The notes below the pieces were generated by a model. The model saw only the letters and a list, made by a program, of their open reading frames with translations, did no database searches and was not told where the DNA came from. Of a stretch of DNA of 64,000 bases, positions 39,611 to 48,276 are shown piece after piece (position 1 is the stretch's first letter; every line of letters starts with the position of its first letter). Made by a program: the position numbers and the translations under genes. The DNA lies in contig NC_088787.1 of NCBI RefSeq assembly GCF_949628265.1, positions 27,022,501 to 27,086,500 on the forward strand, given 5' to 3'. This DNA comes from Cloeon dipterum (taxonomy: Eukaryota; Arthropoda; Insecta; Ephemeroptera; Baetidae).

Positions 39611-40068
39611 AATTACTGCTGATGAAAAAATTATTTTATGATCGTCAAGTAATCCTGCAAGTAATTGTTAGTACATCGTTTAAGCACATATTTTAACTTG
39701 TCGTGCCTAAGTCGCAGATAATTAACAATTGCATGAAAAAAGGGTCTGTGCGCCGCCTGCTGTCGCACAACCCACCAGCGCAAATCGCAGCGCAGAGCAT
39801 TTTTCCGTGTAATGTAGACCACACAAAAGAAAAATGATATGTGTACGTGGCACTTGTTTGCGATAAAAAAAGAAAAAGTCTTTCTGTCTCCCCTTGTCTT
39901 TCCCAGCTTCCAGGAAAGCAAAAAGAAGTGTGCGCCGCGCAACCAGAAGCAGCTCAAGGAATGGGCAGGTAATTTAATAACGCTTCAAAGGCATTGTTCG
40001 TTGCAAGAAGAAGCAAGATTTAGCTTATTAGTGTGCTTAGGCTGTTTACTGAGCGTTGGCGCACTGAA

Positions 40069-40104
40069 TATATAAGAGGGTGCCTGCCTTCTCCTGGTCC
40101 ATTC
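40069..40104 (+). promoter_or_regulatory. TATA box and initiator of the secreted peptide gene
   Basis: TATATAAG at 40069-40076 and an initiator-like TCCATTC at 40098-40104 place the probable start at A40101, the canonical ~30-bp spacing. The 5'UTR would be only about 31 nt. A strong TATA/Inr core promoter fits a sharply regulated, tissue-specific gene. Confidence 0.75.
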
Positions 40105-40131
40105 TGCCGACTGCCGACAACAGAGAACGCG

Positions 40132-41925
40132 ATGCTGCTCCCGCTGATCGTCGCATCCATCGTCCTGCTGGACGCAGCGTTTGCCACTCCACACCAAACT
40201 GGACAAGGTAATGGTCTTTATTCTGGTCACTCTCTAAACTGCCCACTTAATATTAAAGTCCTGGATAGTGTCTACTATTTTGTTACTAAATAATTGAATC
40301 GTTTATTCAAGTAAGCTGTGTAGATATTATCGAAATTTATTTTAACACTGGCTTGATGTTGAAATTAATTTTTTGAATTGAAAGCTTTCTCAGAGTAAAA
40401 TGCATTTTAAAAGGAACCGCATATATGTTCTAACAATTATGTCGCAAGCAAATAAACCTCAAACAATTTTGTTTTTTAATAATATTGAATCTTAAAAGCA
40501 GGGAACTACCTGCAAAATTTACTTTCAGAAAATTCCAAGAAGAATTATATCTTGAGTAAAGCTTTTATGTTGGGGCTATTCTTGTTCTTGTTGCCTTAAA
40601 GAATTTGTTTCTTTCAACACTAAAGTCTAACACAGCAGGTTTTTATATTTCAAATCCTATTAAATTTTGTACTGAAAGTATAAGAAGTTTTGGTTTTTTT
40701 AGAATAATTGAAAGCTCCTCGCATCTTTTCACGTTTCAAACCCTAAGTTCATAGCGCCCATTTTATCACACATCATCGAAATATTTATATTAATGTGATT
40801 TTTTTATCTAAGGGGACTCTATGCTCCAGTTTAATTATTATTGTTGCAACGCTTATCAAATAATGCAATCATTAAATACCGTCTGCCTGGATTAAAATCA
40901 TGAATTAGAAATTTTTAATTTTTAGAAATTAAATAATCACTTGAAAAAAAAATCGCTTAAAAAATGGTGTGCATGTGTAGCTGATACTGAAGCCGAGGCG
41001 ACTCAAGCGTCAACAATAATTTAGGTGTGTTCTTTCCAGAAGACTCTCCGTGGAGTAGTGCCGCCCATCAGGGTATCCGTTTGTCCACCTCTTCTCTGCA
41101 GCCTAGGCTGAGCATCCTCACTGAAAAGCGGCATCAGAGCATGCTGCCCTACCACCCGGTGGTGCGTTTCCGCGGTCTCGGCGGACCCGGCGAAGCTTGG
41201 CCCGACGCAGAGCTGATCACCAGCAACTACCGCCCGATGCTGGGTGACTCTTTCATCGCCAACCCCACCGATCTGGATGCCATAATTGATATTCTGAAGG
41301 AGGCAAACAAAGGTGATATTAGTTTAAATGTCGACACTTAAGGTTGGTTGCTTCATATTATAATTAAAACGGCCGTCGTCCTCGTTGATGTAAAAACCTT
41401 AAAAACTTCACCATTTAATCATTCATTCCAACAAGTTTCGGCTATTTGGTGGATAACAATAACTTGTAATTACTGACCAATATAATTATAATGACAGATT
41501 AAAGGAGGGGGGTTTTAAAGCAACAAGGATTAATTCCATTATAATAATATTATGAAATGGTGATATTAAATTTAATTTTGGTTAATTTTTCTAAATTAGC
41601 CTGAATTTGAAATTATTCATTATTTTTTATTCAAATGAGGCACTATAAAATATTTTATTAATTACGATTTAATGCAACATGATGCGTTATAATATTTTAA
41701 ACCAACACTAGAGTGAAGCTTAAATAAATTATTGATTTTCATTGCTATCACTATCAACCACATCAGAAAAAAATTAAAAAATATTAATCTATTTCAGGTG
41801 CTGTCAATTTTGACTCTGACCTGATTAGTCTTAGTGCTGGCGACCTCCTGAGGGCATTAGAGGCCAAATCTAAAGGACCGGAAACCCAGCCAAAGGGTAT
41901 TAGGTTTGGAATAAAACGCAGGTGA
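40132..41925 (+). CDS. Small secreted, neuropeptide-like precursor
   Basis: Three exons: 40132-40207, 41040-41312 and 41798-41925; both introns phase 1; 158 residues. The ATG is the first after the predicted start site. A clear signal peptide (MLLPLIVASIVLLDAAFA) is followed by a cysteine-free chain with one internal dibasic site (TEKR|HQSM, residues ~55-56) and a C-terminus ending GIRFGIKRR. The segment after the dibasic site (HQSMLPYHPVVRFRGLGG...) and an amphipathic acidic stretch (NPTDLDAIIDILKEANKG) are the distinctive parts. Size, signal, dibasic sites and small exons with phase-1 introns suit a peptide-hormone precursor, but it matches no family I know. The terminal RFG is separated from KRR by Ile, so a standard RFamide is not produced directly. 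The stop overlaps a donor-like CAG|GTGAAC, but a poly(A) signal 118 bp later supports termination here. Confidence 0.72.
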
Positions 41926-42042
41926 ACACTGAACCGCTTAAATATGATACAAGTGTCAATATAATTTTTAAATGTGTAGTGAAAGCTTTTTCTCCACAGT
42001 GGATTTGTTTGTAAGGGAAATACACTAGTACGTGTAACATAA

Positions 42043-42048
42043 AATAAA
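42043..42048 (+). terminator. Poly(A) signal of the secreted peptide gene
   Basis: AATAAA about 118 bp downstream of the stop, supporting exon 3 as the terminal exon. Confidence 0.65.
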
Positions 42049-42232
42049 AAATATCATAGTCCGCCTAACATACAAATTTATTTCATCATCCCAACAAAAC
42101 TCGTTTGCAAGAAGTTTCACAAAAAAGAAACGAAACACGTCAAACAATGCAATAAAGTGAGCTTAACATTAAAAAGCGTAAAATATTTCGTTGAAATAAC
42201 AATTTATATTTTGGAAGAAGAAGCGATGACAG

Positions 42233-42320
42233 GCTCTAAAGCGTCATGGATGAGTTTGGTTCTAGTCATGGATTCAAAGACTCATGGGACTAAAATCAAA
42301 CCCATCAAGCACACTCGAGC
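42233..42320 (+). repeat. Hairpin repeat copy 1
   Basis: First copy of an ~88-nt structured motif. Basal helix GCTC/GAGC, possibly extended by AAGCG/CGCTT outside it. Conserved loop strands AAGCGTCATG and AAGCACAC flank a ~19-bp stem (GATGAGTTTGGTTCTAGTC with GACTAAAATCAAACCCATC) capped by CATG...CATG. Strand is given in the orientation in which all copies read. Confidence 0.8.
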
Positions 42321-42377
42321 GCTTGAAGAAACGAAAGATGAATGTGGCTGCAGTCAAAGTGTGGTGCTATCAAAAAT

Positions 42378-42650
42378 ACACAGCGCAGTTTGCCAAGGGG
42401 TAAAGCAGAAATGCCCAGAAAGCGTAATGGATGAGTTAGTCTCTAGTCATGAATTCAAATGACACATGAAACTAGAAACAAACCCATCAAGCACACTCGG
42501 GAAAGTTTGCGTCAGCAAAAGCAGTATTACCTGTGGAAAGACAATTATTTTAAATTTAACCTCACACGAGTTGAATGTTCTCGTATTGATTAAAATTTAA
42601 AAACATTTAATCCGATTTTATTAACAGAAGAACAATAATAGTAGCAACAA
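42378..42650 (+). repeat. Segment duplicated at 47276-47585
   Basis: Starts CAGCGCAGTTTGCCAAGGGG and includes hairpin copy 2 and its downstream module (ending ACCTGTGGAAAG). It then runs through AGTTGAATGTTCTCG to ATTAACAGAAGAACA. The same succession occurs 4.9 kb to the right with scattered substitutions and small indels. Confidence 0.8.
42414..42501 (+). repeat. Hairpin repeat copy 2
   Basis: Basal helix CCCAG/CTCGGG (one bulge). In the long stem, column 11 is T-A where copy 1 has a G-T wobble. Followed by the conserved downstream module ending in ACCTGTGGAAA (to about 42540). Confidence 0.8.
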
Positions 42651-42803
42651 TTTGTTTTCAATATTCACATTAATACACATACAATTTGAAATGTTACTCA
42701 TTTTTGCGTATATTCCACATTGTACAATTTGATAGGGTAGTTTTTATTAGGTTAAAGACAAGTAAGCAACAAAGACACAAAAAAAATAGATGGAAGTGAA
42801 ATG

Positions 42804-42890
42804 TCCAGAAAGCGTCATGGATGAGATTGGTTCTAGTCATGGATTGAAACACACATGAAACTAGAATCAAGCCCATCAAGCACACTTGGA
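42804..42890 (+). repeat. Hairpin repeat copy 3
   Basis: Basal helix TCCAG/CTTGGA. The long stem closes with one mismatch plus the shared A-C pair. Upstream module (ACAAAGACACAAAA... GATGGAAG) and downstream module (CATCAGCTAAAGC...ACCGTGGAAA) are both present and carry a further possible GATG/CATC pairing. Confidence 0.8.
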
Positions 42891-43116
42891 AAATTTTGCA
42901 TCAGCTAAAGCAATTTAACCGTGGAAATAAAGTTAGATTCAAGTAAATCTCAGACAGGTAGTTGTTGTCTTAAATTTACGTTGAGCAGTAAAACATTCTG
43001 CTATTAATCCAAATTAGATCAAATTAATTAAATGTTATATCTATTTTTACCAATAGAATAACAATCATGATTAAATACATGCAAGTAACAAAGACACATA
43101 AAATTAGTTGAAAATG

Positions 43117-43203
43117 CCCAAAAAGCGTCATGGATGAGTTTGGTTCTAGTCATGGATCCAAATACACATGAAACTAGAATCGAACCCATCAAGCACACTT
43201 GGA
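43117..43203 (+). repeat. Hairpin repeat copy 4
   Basis: Basal helix CCAA/TTGG. The stem partner contains the single change CGAACCC, tolerated as a G-T wobble. Downstream module ends CTCCGTGGAAC (to about 43245). Confidence 0.8.
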
Positions 43204-43724
43204 AATTGTTCATTGACCTAAAGAAGTATTCTCCGTGGAACCACAAATTATTTCAAATTAAAAAAAAAAGAAAAGCAACTGTCATATTAATTTCACAGTA
43301 AAAAAACAACATAAAAATAATCCAAATAGAAAATAATGCAAATTTAATCTAAATCGATGAATGTAAAGATGTAACAAAGTAAAAAAAATAAATTTAAAAA
43401 TTAACTTTAATTTACGTTTGATAATTAATTTAATTAATCAAAGAAGCACCCTTTCGATCTTTTTATGCTAGCTTCGACTTTGAAAAAATGAAAAATCCAT
43501 TTGCGGTTAATTTAATTATTATAATTTGATACATTTTTGCAAAAGGATAATCTATCACAGGTAGTAGCCATTGAAAAATCGATTAATAACCAGAAATGAT
43601 TTTGGTCAGAACTGTGGTGCATTGCATACCTCATACACCCTTAGCAACCTCTGTGAGGTGAGTTTTAAAATAATATTGCATCAAATTTTGCTACAAAGCA
43701 CTTAGCACAAAAAAAATAATGGAA

Positions 43725-43762
43725 GGACCCCTCAGCTAAAGCAGAATTAACCGTGATGTTAA
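43725..43762 (+). repeat. Orphan downstream module of the hairpin family
   Basis: CCTCAGCTAAAGCAGAATTA followed by ACCGTG matches the module that normally follows the hairpin, but no hairpin precedes it. Probably a remnant of a deleted copy. Confidence 0.55.
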
Positions 43763-43821
43763 AAATAAATAAATCAAAAATAATTAACACAAACACAAAA
43801 AATTAAGATGGAAACGAAAAT

Positions 43822-43911
43822 GCTGGGAAAGCGTCATGGATGAGTTTGTCTCTAGTCATGGATCAAAGAAACGCATGAAACTAAAGTCAAACCCATCAAG
43901 CACACTCCAGC
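43822..43911 (+). repeat. Hairpin repeat copy 5
   Basis: Basal helix GCTGG/CCAGC, a complete double-sided replacement relative to copies 2-4. Stem column 12 is C-G instead of T-A. Loop strands are unchanged. Confidence 0.8.
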
Positions 43912-45944
43912 GCTGCAAGCAGAGCAATTCCACTTTTTCAAGCATGAATTTCAAAAGAAAACAGTCACAAAGAGACAAACAAAAAACGAGCGCAAAAGCA
44001 CAAAAAGTTAGTCACAAGTAGGTATGATTTGTGAATAGCAGGCATTGACAAAAAATAAAAATCTTTTGGGGGGGGGGGCATTGGCATCCAGAATGACAGC
44101 ATCAACAGTCGAAATAGCTTGGAAAGTTTCATTCACACGGCAAACTATTATTTTTAAGTCCCAAGCTCACTGGACGCTGTTGGGGTTATATGAGGGTAAG
44201 GGCCTACCCGCCAAATATTTCTGGGAAATGAAAACCTTTTGTGTGGAAGATTGGAAGCAGCGTTGGGATTAGGGGAGCAGAAGCATAAAGCCTTATTTTA
44301 GTTGAACAACGTGGTAAAATCGACCTTCCCAGAAAGAAATCTTTCTAGAAGTATTTTGTTAGCAGCGCAACTGAATTTTCGCTTTATTTCACCCTACTGG
44401 AGCTGCACCTGTCAGAAGGGGGGGAGGGTAAGATAATACTTGTTTGTTCGCTGGGTTTCCAAAATGCCACCTACTGCTCGGACTATTCCTTTTTATGTGC
44501 AAGCCAAGCAATCCCCAACAAGCATTCATCAAAATGACAGCGAGGGGAAAAAAGGTCATTCAACGCTTTCCAATAATTATTCTTGACATGTTGTCAAGCT
44601 CATCCTGGGAAGCCAGATGAGCTTTTCTCTCTATGGAAAACTAAGTTACAATAGTTGGTTTTGCCAACTGAGAATCAATATTCAATATTTTCGGCACTGG
44701 AAGCTACTTTTCTAGACAGAATATATAACAAATTTCTCTCTGTTTTCAATCAAATAATTATTTAGGATTCAAATTAACAATTTGAGTGAAAATATTAACA
44801 ATGGACCAAGATGAAATATCGAGGGCGATGTTTTCTTTATCTCTACTTATGGGGTGAAATACAGAGAAGATCGCGTGGGAAATAATATTTGAAAGAGCGA
44901 AAGAACGGCCATTATAACAGCGCAGCGAGATAGCCCGCTGAATGTCAATGTAGGCAACCTGTTGCGTTAGATCGTTGCGAGGGTTGCGTGCGAGTCAAAA
45001 GCGAGTTGGGCCGGGCGGGCAGGAAAACGAACTTTAGTAAATATCCCACTAACTCGAGAAGCGCACTTGGAATTCGTGCTTCAACCTCAAGCGGAATTCA
45101 AAGAATACACTTTTCCCGACCGAATAATTCGAGGAATTGATCAGAAAGAGATGAACGCGGCAAAAGGCAAAAATCTAGCGATCAGAGGCACGCATAATTC
45201 GAATTTGGTAGCTTCTCGGACCGGGGGTCAGCAGTAAAACCGGTGGTGAAAATAAAATTAAAAAAGAAAGTGGCTCAGCGAGTGTGGGAAAGCAACCGCC
45301 CCTGTTGCGAACGAGGGTTAAACACGTGGCTGCGTGCCGCCCGCATCTGCACCAAAAACCCGCTCGAAAAATTATGCATTATTTCAAGTTGCAGCCGCGT
45401 AATGGCGAAATGACTCAGAGTGGAGTTAGAGAAGAGGAAAAAATATCATGCGGGCCACTCTCGCGTTTTCAACCCCGAAATTGAGTACTGCAACTTTGTC
45501 AAGATTGAGCGACAGTGAATTTAATTCAAGCTATGATTTTGCTATTGTAAATAGGAAAGATATTTTTTAAATTTTAGCAAAGGAAATATAATTGCGAATT
45601 TCTAAGATAAACACCAGCCGGTCGCGACAGCGCCTCGGGAGCCGGAAAGCGAAGCAAGTTGGCCACGGCGGACGATGATTATTACTTTAATTTCCATCGC
45701 TGGGCGGGTGAATCACGAAAGCCCGAGAATAAGGCAAGTACAGCAGTCGGCCCGGCAACTGAATGATAATAATAATCCGAAATGCGGCCCGGCCGCAATA
45801 AATTCCACACAATATAATAATTTCAGGTAGAGAGGAGTATAACGCAACCTTGAGGCGAGCTCGGGAGTAACGAATCGAACGTGAATATGATGCACGTGAC
45901 GTCACGGCGTCTTCTCTCAGCGTCTTGTCCGGAGGCAATGCAGA
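43912..45944. other. Noncoding region between hairpin copies
   Basis: No gene supported. An 11-G run lies at about 44070-44080. The 44880-45480 and 45600-45900 parts are GC-richer with CpG-containing blocks, possibly a promoter or regulatory region without an identifiable gene. Confidence 0.4.
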
Positions 45945-46033
45945 GCTCTTGAGCGTAATGGATGAGTGAGGATCTAGTCATGGATTCGCAAACTCACATG
46001 TACTAGACTCGCACCCATCAAGCACACTCGAGC
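45945..46033 (+). repeat. Hairpin repeat copy 6 (isolated, in different flanks)
   Basis: Basal helix GCTC..GAG/CTCGAGC. Stem column 8 is G-C instead of T-A. The core is well preserved, but upstream and downstream modules of the other copies are absent and the surrounding DNA is GC-rich and unrelated, so the ~88-nt hairpin itself is the conserved unit. Confidence 0.78.
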
Positions 46034-46893
46034 ACGAAGAGACATGGAGAAAAACAGCCCAGGGTCGCGCTACTCGCAAATTTGCTGGAAAAATTTATCA
46101 ATGAACGGGCCCCCAAAAGACTTGACAAGAAGAGAGGTGAAAAACAATAATAACACGCGCGAGTGTCCGAGAGTGGTACAGAGAGTCCAGAACCAGAAGG
46201 TACGGTCAGTTATTTGCCGGCCTGAATCAACAGGTAGCTAGGAAATTGTGTACTTCACCATTGCTCGGCTCAGCTGCTGAAGGCGCCCAGGTGAGACGTG
46301 TGCTTCTCGTTGCTGATCGGCGGAGAGAATGATTGTAGAAATCACGGCTGTACTTGACCAAGACTCGGTGTCGTCGGTTGATTGCCCTCCACCGCTGGCC
46401 TCCGTCCAATCGCGCTGATCCACCGGTGGACAAAGTCTCTCCCATTGGTCCAACCTTTGGCGCGTCGAAGCGCTCATTGTTGAAAATTTGCTCCGGCAAA
46501 AGAGTTTTTCCCCTTCCCGGCTGCCCGATCTGCTCAAGCAGGCGCTTCCCCTTCACCACGTGCGAGGAAATTTACTTATGCTCGCGTTTCACATACCTGT
46601 TGCCGCTGCCCTGCATCTATAACATTCAACCCACAGCCGACCAAATTGATTTCCAGACAGTGATGTACTTAATTTCGTTCTTGGTTAAAATTTTGGAAAT
46701 GAAATACTTTATACCTGAGAATTATTAATTACGTGGAAGTCAAGGAACTGACAATTTTTTTTGTTACGACGATGGATGGGGTAGAAAAATTAAAACAGTG
46801 AAAAAGTGCAGAAAAAATGCGACGTATAAAATAAAAACAGAGAGAAATAAAGATTATAAAACCAAAACAATTTTAAGGCATTAGGTAATTTAA

Positions 46894-46960
46894 AAGAGCG
46901 TCATGGAAAAGTTTAAATCTAATATTTATTTTATTCAAAAACTCATGAAACTAGAATTAT
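46894..46960 (+). repeat. Hairpin repeat copy 7 (degenerate)
   Basis: GAGCGTCATGG and ACTCATGAAACTAGAAT are recognisable, but the two stem halves no longer pair and the 3' end is lost. A decayed copy. Confidence 0.5.
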
Positions 46961-47002
46961 TATTGATTCAAATGAACCTCAAAAATATTGGAAATACAAG
47001 AT

Positions 47003-47330
47003 TTTATTAGCAGAAGAACAATAATTAAAGTTATTAACCACGATGGTAGTGACAACAATTACACAAAAATTAGATGGATAAGTCCAAGAAGCGTGTTTCA
47101 AGAGTTAGAGTCTAGTGATGGATTTGAATATACATAAACAAGAAACAAACCCTTCACGCACACTTGGAAATTTTTTAATCGGCCAAATCAGGCTGGGGAA
47201 AATACACGAAGATTTAAAAAGTAAAATACCACTACATTCGAAAATATAAATTAGGAATACAAAATTGCTGAATTTTCAGCGCAGTTTGCCAAGGGGTAAA
47301 GCTGCGAAATGCCCAGAAACGTAATGGATG
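47003..47330 (+). repeat. Segment duplicated at 47525-47860
   Basis: Shares with the 47.5-kb segment the run from AGAAGAACA..AATTAAAGTT through ACCACGATGGTAG, hairpin copies 8/10 and the start of copies 9/11. Offset is about 522 bp, making a tandem direct duplication. Confidence 0.8.
47083..47168 (+). repeat. Hairpin repeat copy 8
   Basis: Basal helix TCCAAG/CTTGGA (6 perfect pairs). Stem column 3 is A-T where other copies have T-A. The 5' loop strand has drifted to AAGCGTGTTTC. Confidence 0.7.
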
Positions 47331-47585
47331 AGTCAGTCTCTTGTCATGAATTCAAATTACACATGAAACTAGAAACAAACCCATCTAGCACAATCGGGAA
47401 ATTTTCGTCAGCAAAAGCAGCATTACCTGTGGAAAGACAATTAATTTAAATTTAATCTCAGACGAGTTGAATGTTCTCGAATTGATTAAAATAAATTGAA
47501 AATTAAAAAAAAAATTAATCCGATTTCATTAACAGAAGAACAGTAATTAAAGTTATTAACCACGATGGTAGCGACAACAATTACA
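47276..47585 (+). repeat. Segment duplicated from 42378-42650
   Basis: Right-hand copy of the duplication described at 42378, including hairpin copy 9 and its downstream module. Confidence 0.8.
47312..47398 (+). repeat. Hairpin repeat copy 9
   Basis: Basal helix CCCAG with TCGGG. A few extra stem mismatches relative to copy 2, with which it shares flanks. Downstream module ends ACCTGTGGAAAG at about 47435. Confidence 0.75.
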
Positions 47586-47604
47586 CAAAAATTAGATGGA
47601 TAAG

Positions 47605-47690
47605 TCCAAGAAGCGTGTTTCAAGAGTTAGAGTCTAGTGATGAATTTGAATATACATGAACTAGAAACAAACCCTTCAAGCACACTTGGA
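47605..47690 (+). repeat. Hairpin repeat copy 10
   Basis: Tandem-duplicate sister of copy 8, with the same basal helix TCCAAG/CTTGGA. Confidence 0.72.
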
Positions 47691-47835
47691 AATTTTTTAA
47701 TCGGCCATATCAGGCTGGGGAAAATACACGAAGATTTAAAAAGTAAAATACCACTCTATATTCGAAAATATAAATTAGGAATACAAAATTTGCTGAATTT
47801 TCAGCGCAGTTTGCCAAGGGGTAAAGCTGCGAAAT

Positions 47836-47903
47836 GCCCAAAAACGTAATATGGATGATTCAGTCTCTTGTCATGAATTCAAATGACACACATGAAACTA
47901 GAA
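47836..47903 (+). repeat. Hairpin repeat copy 11 (3'-truncated)
   Basis: Sister of copy 9. Reads CCCAAAAACGTAAT... as far as CATGAAACTAGAATTC and then diverges, losing the 3' half of the stem and the basal helix partner. Confidence 0.6.
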
Positions 47904-48024
47904 TTCTGAACTAGAAGCCTGAAAACAAATTTCTGGGAAATCCCGGCTTGCTGGACAAACTACCCATGCACAAATGTCTAAAAAATAATTTGGAGTTAAA
48001 AGTGTCAAATTTAATTTTAAACTA

Positions 48025-48276
48025 ACAAGGGAAACCTTGGGTATGTTCCGCCCCGCGAATCGGAACACTCGCCGCCAATTTTTAGTATGAAGTGCAGTGG
48101 TTTTTTTAATATTTCAGTTCCACGTGGACACTTGGAAAATCTTTGCAGCTCTGTTATTCTTAAACTATGCTAGATAGAAGAACTTTAATTGGTGCCCGTT
48201 TCTTACTGTACTTAATACTAAAAATTTGCGGCGAGTATCCGTTTCGCCGGGCGGAACATATCCAGGGTTCCCTTGT
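48025..48276. mobile_element. 252-bp fold-back MITE
   Basis: Terminal inverted repeats of about 75 bp: the left end starts ACAAGGGAAACC and the right end finishes GGTTCCCTTGT. Matching internal parts include GTTCCGCCC..GCGAA and CTCGCCGC. A ~100-bp noncoding centre separates the arms. No clear target duplication can be seen. GC-richer than its surroundings, indicating a separate origin. Confidence 0.82.

Noticed and set aside
41890-41925. RFamide neuropeptide at the C-terminus of the small secreted protein
   Set aside because: RFG is followed by Ile before KRR, so the standard Gly-dibasic amidation signal is missing.
46227-46559. Minus-strand frames including a Walker-A-like GQPGRGKT
   Set aside because: Two overlapping frames look equally open, there is no nucleotide-binding fold around the motif, no proper splice context and no family match; chance motif in GC-richer DNA.
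42233-47903. Hammerhead ribozyme
   Set aside because: Neither strand carries the obligatory CUGAUGA and GAAA core segments arranged around three helices; the fold is a single long hairpin on a basal helix.
42233-47903. tRNA-derived SINE, because GGTTCTAGTC (plus strand) and GGGTTCGATTCTAG (minus strand, copy 4) resemble B boxes
   Set aside because: No A box at the proper distance, no cloverleaf, and the B-box-like bases are explained by the hairpin stem.
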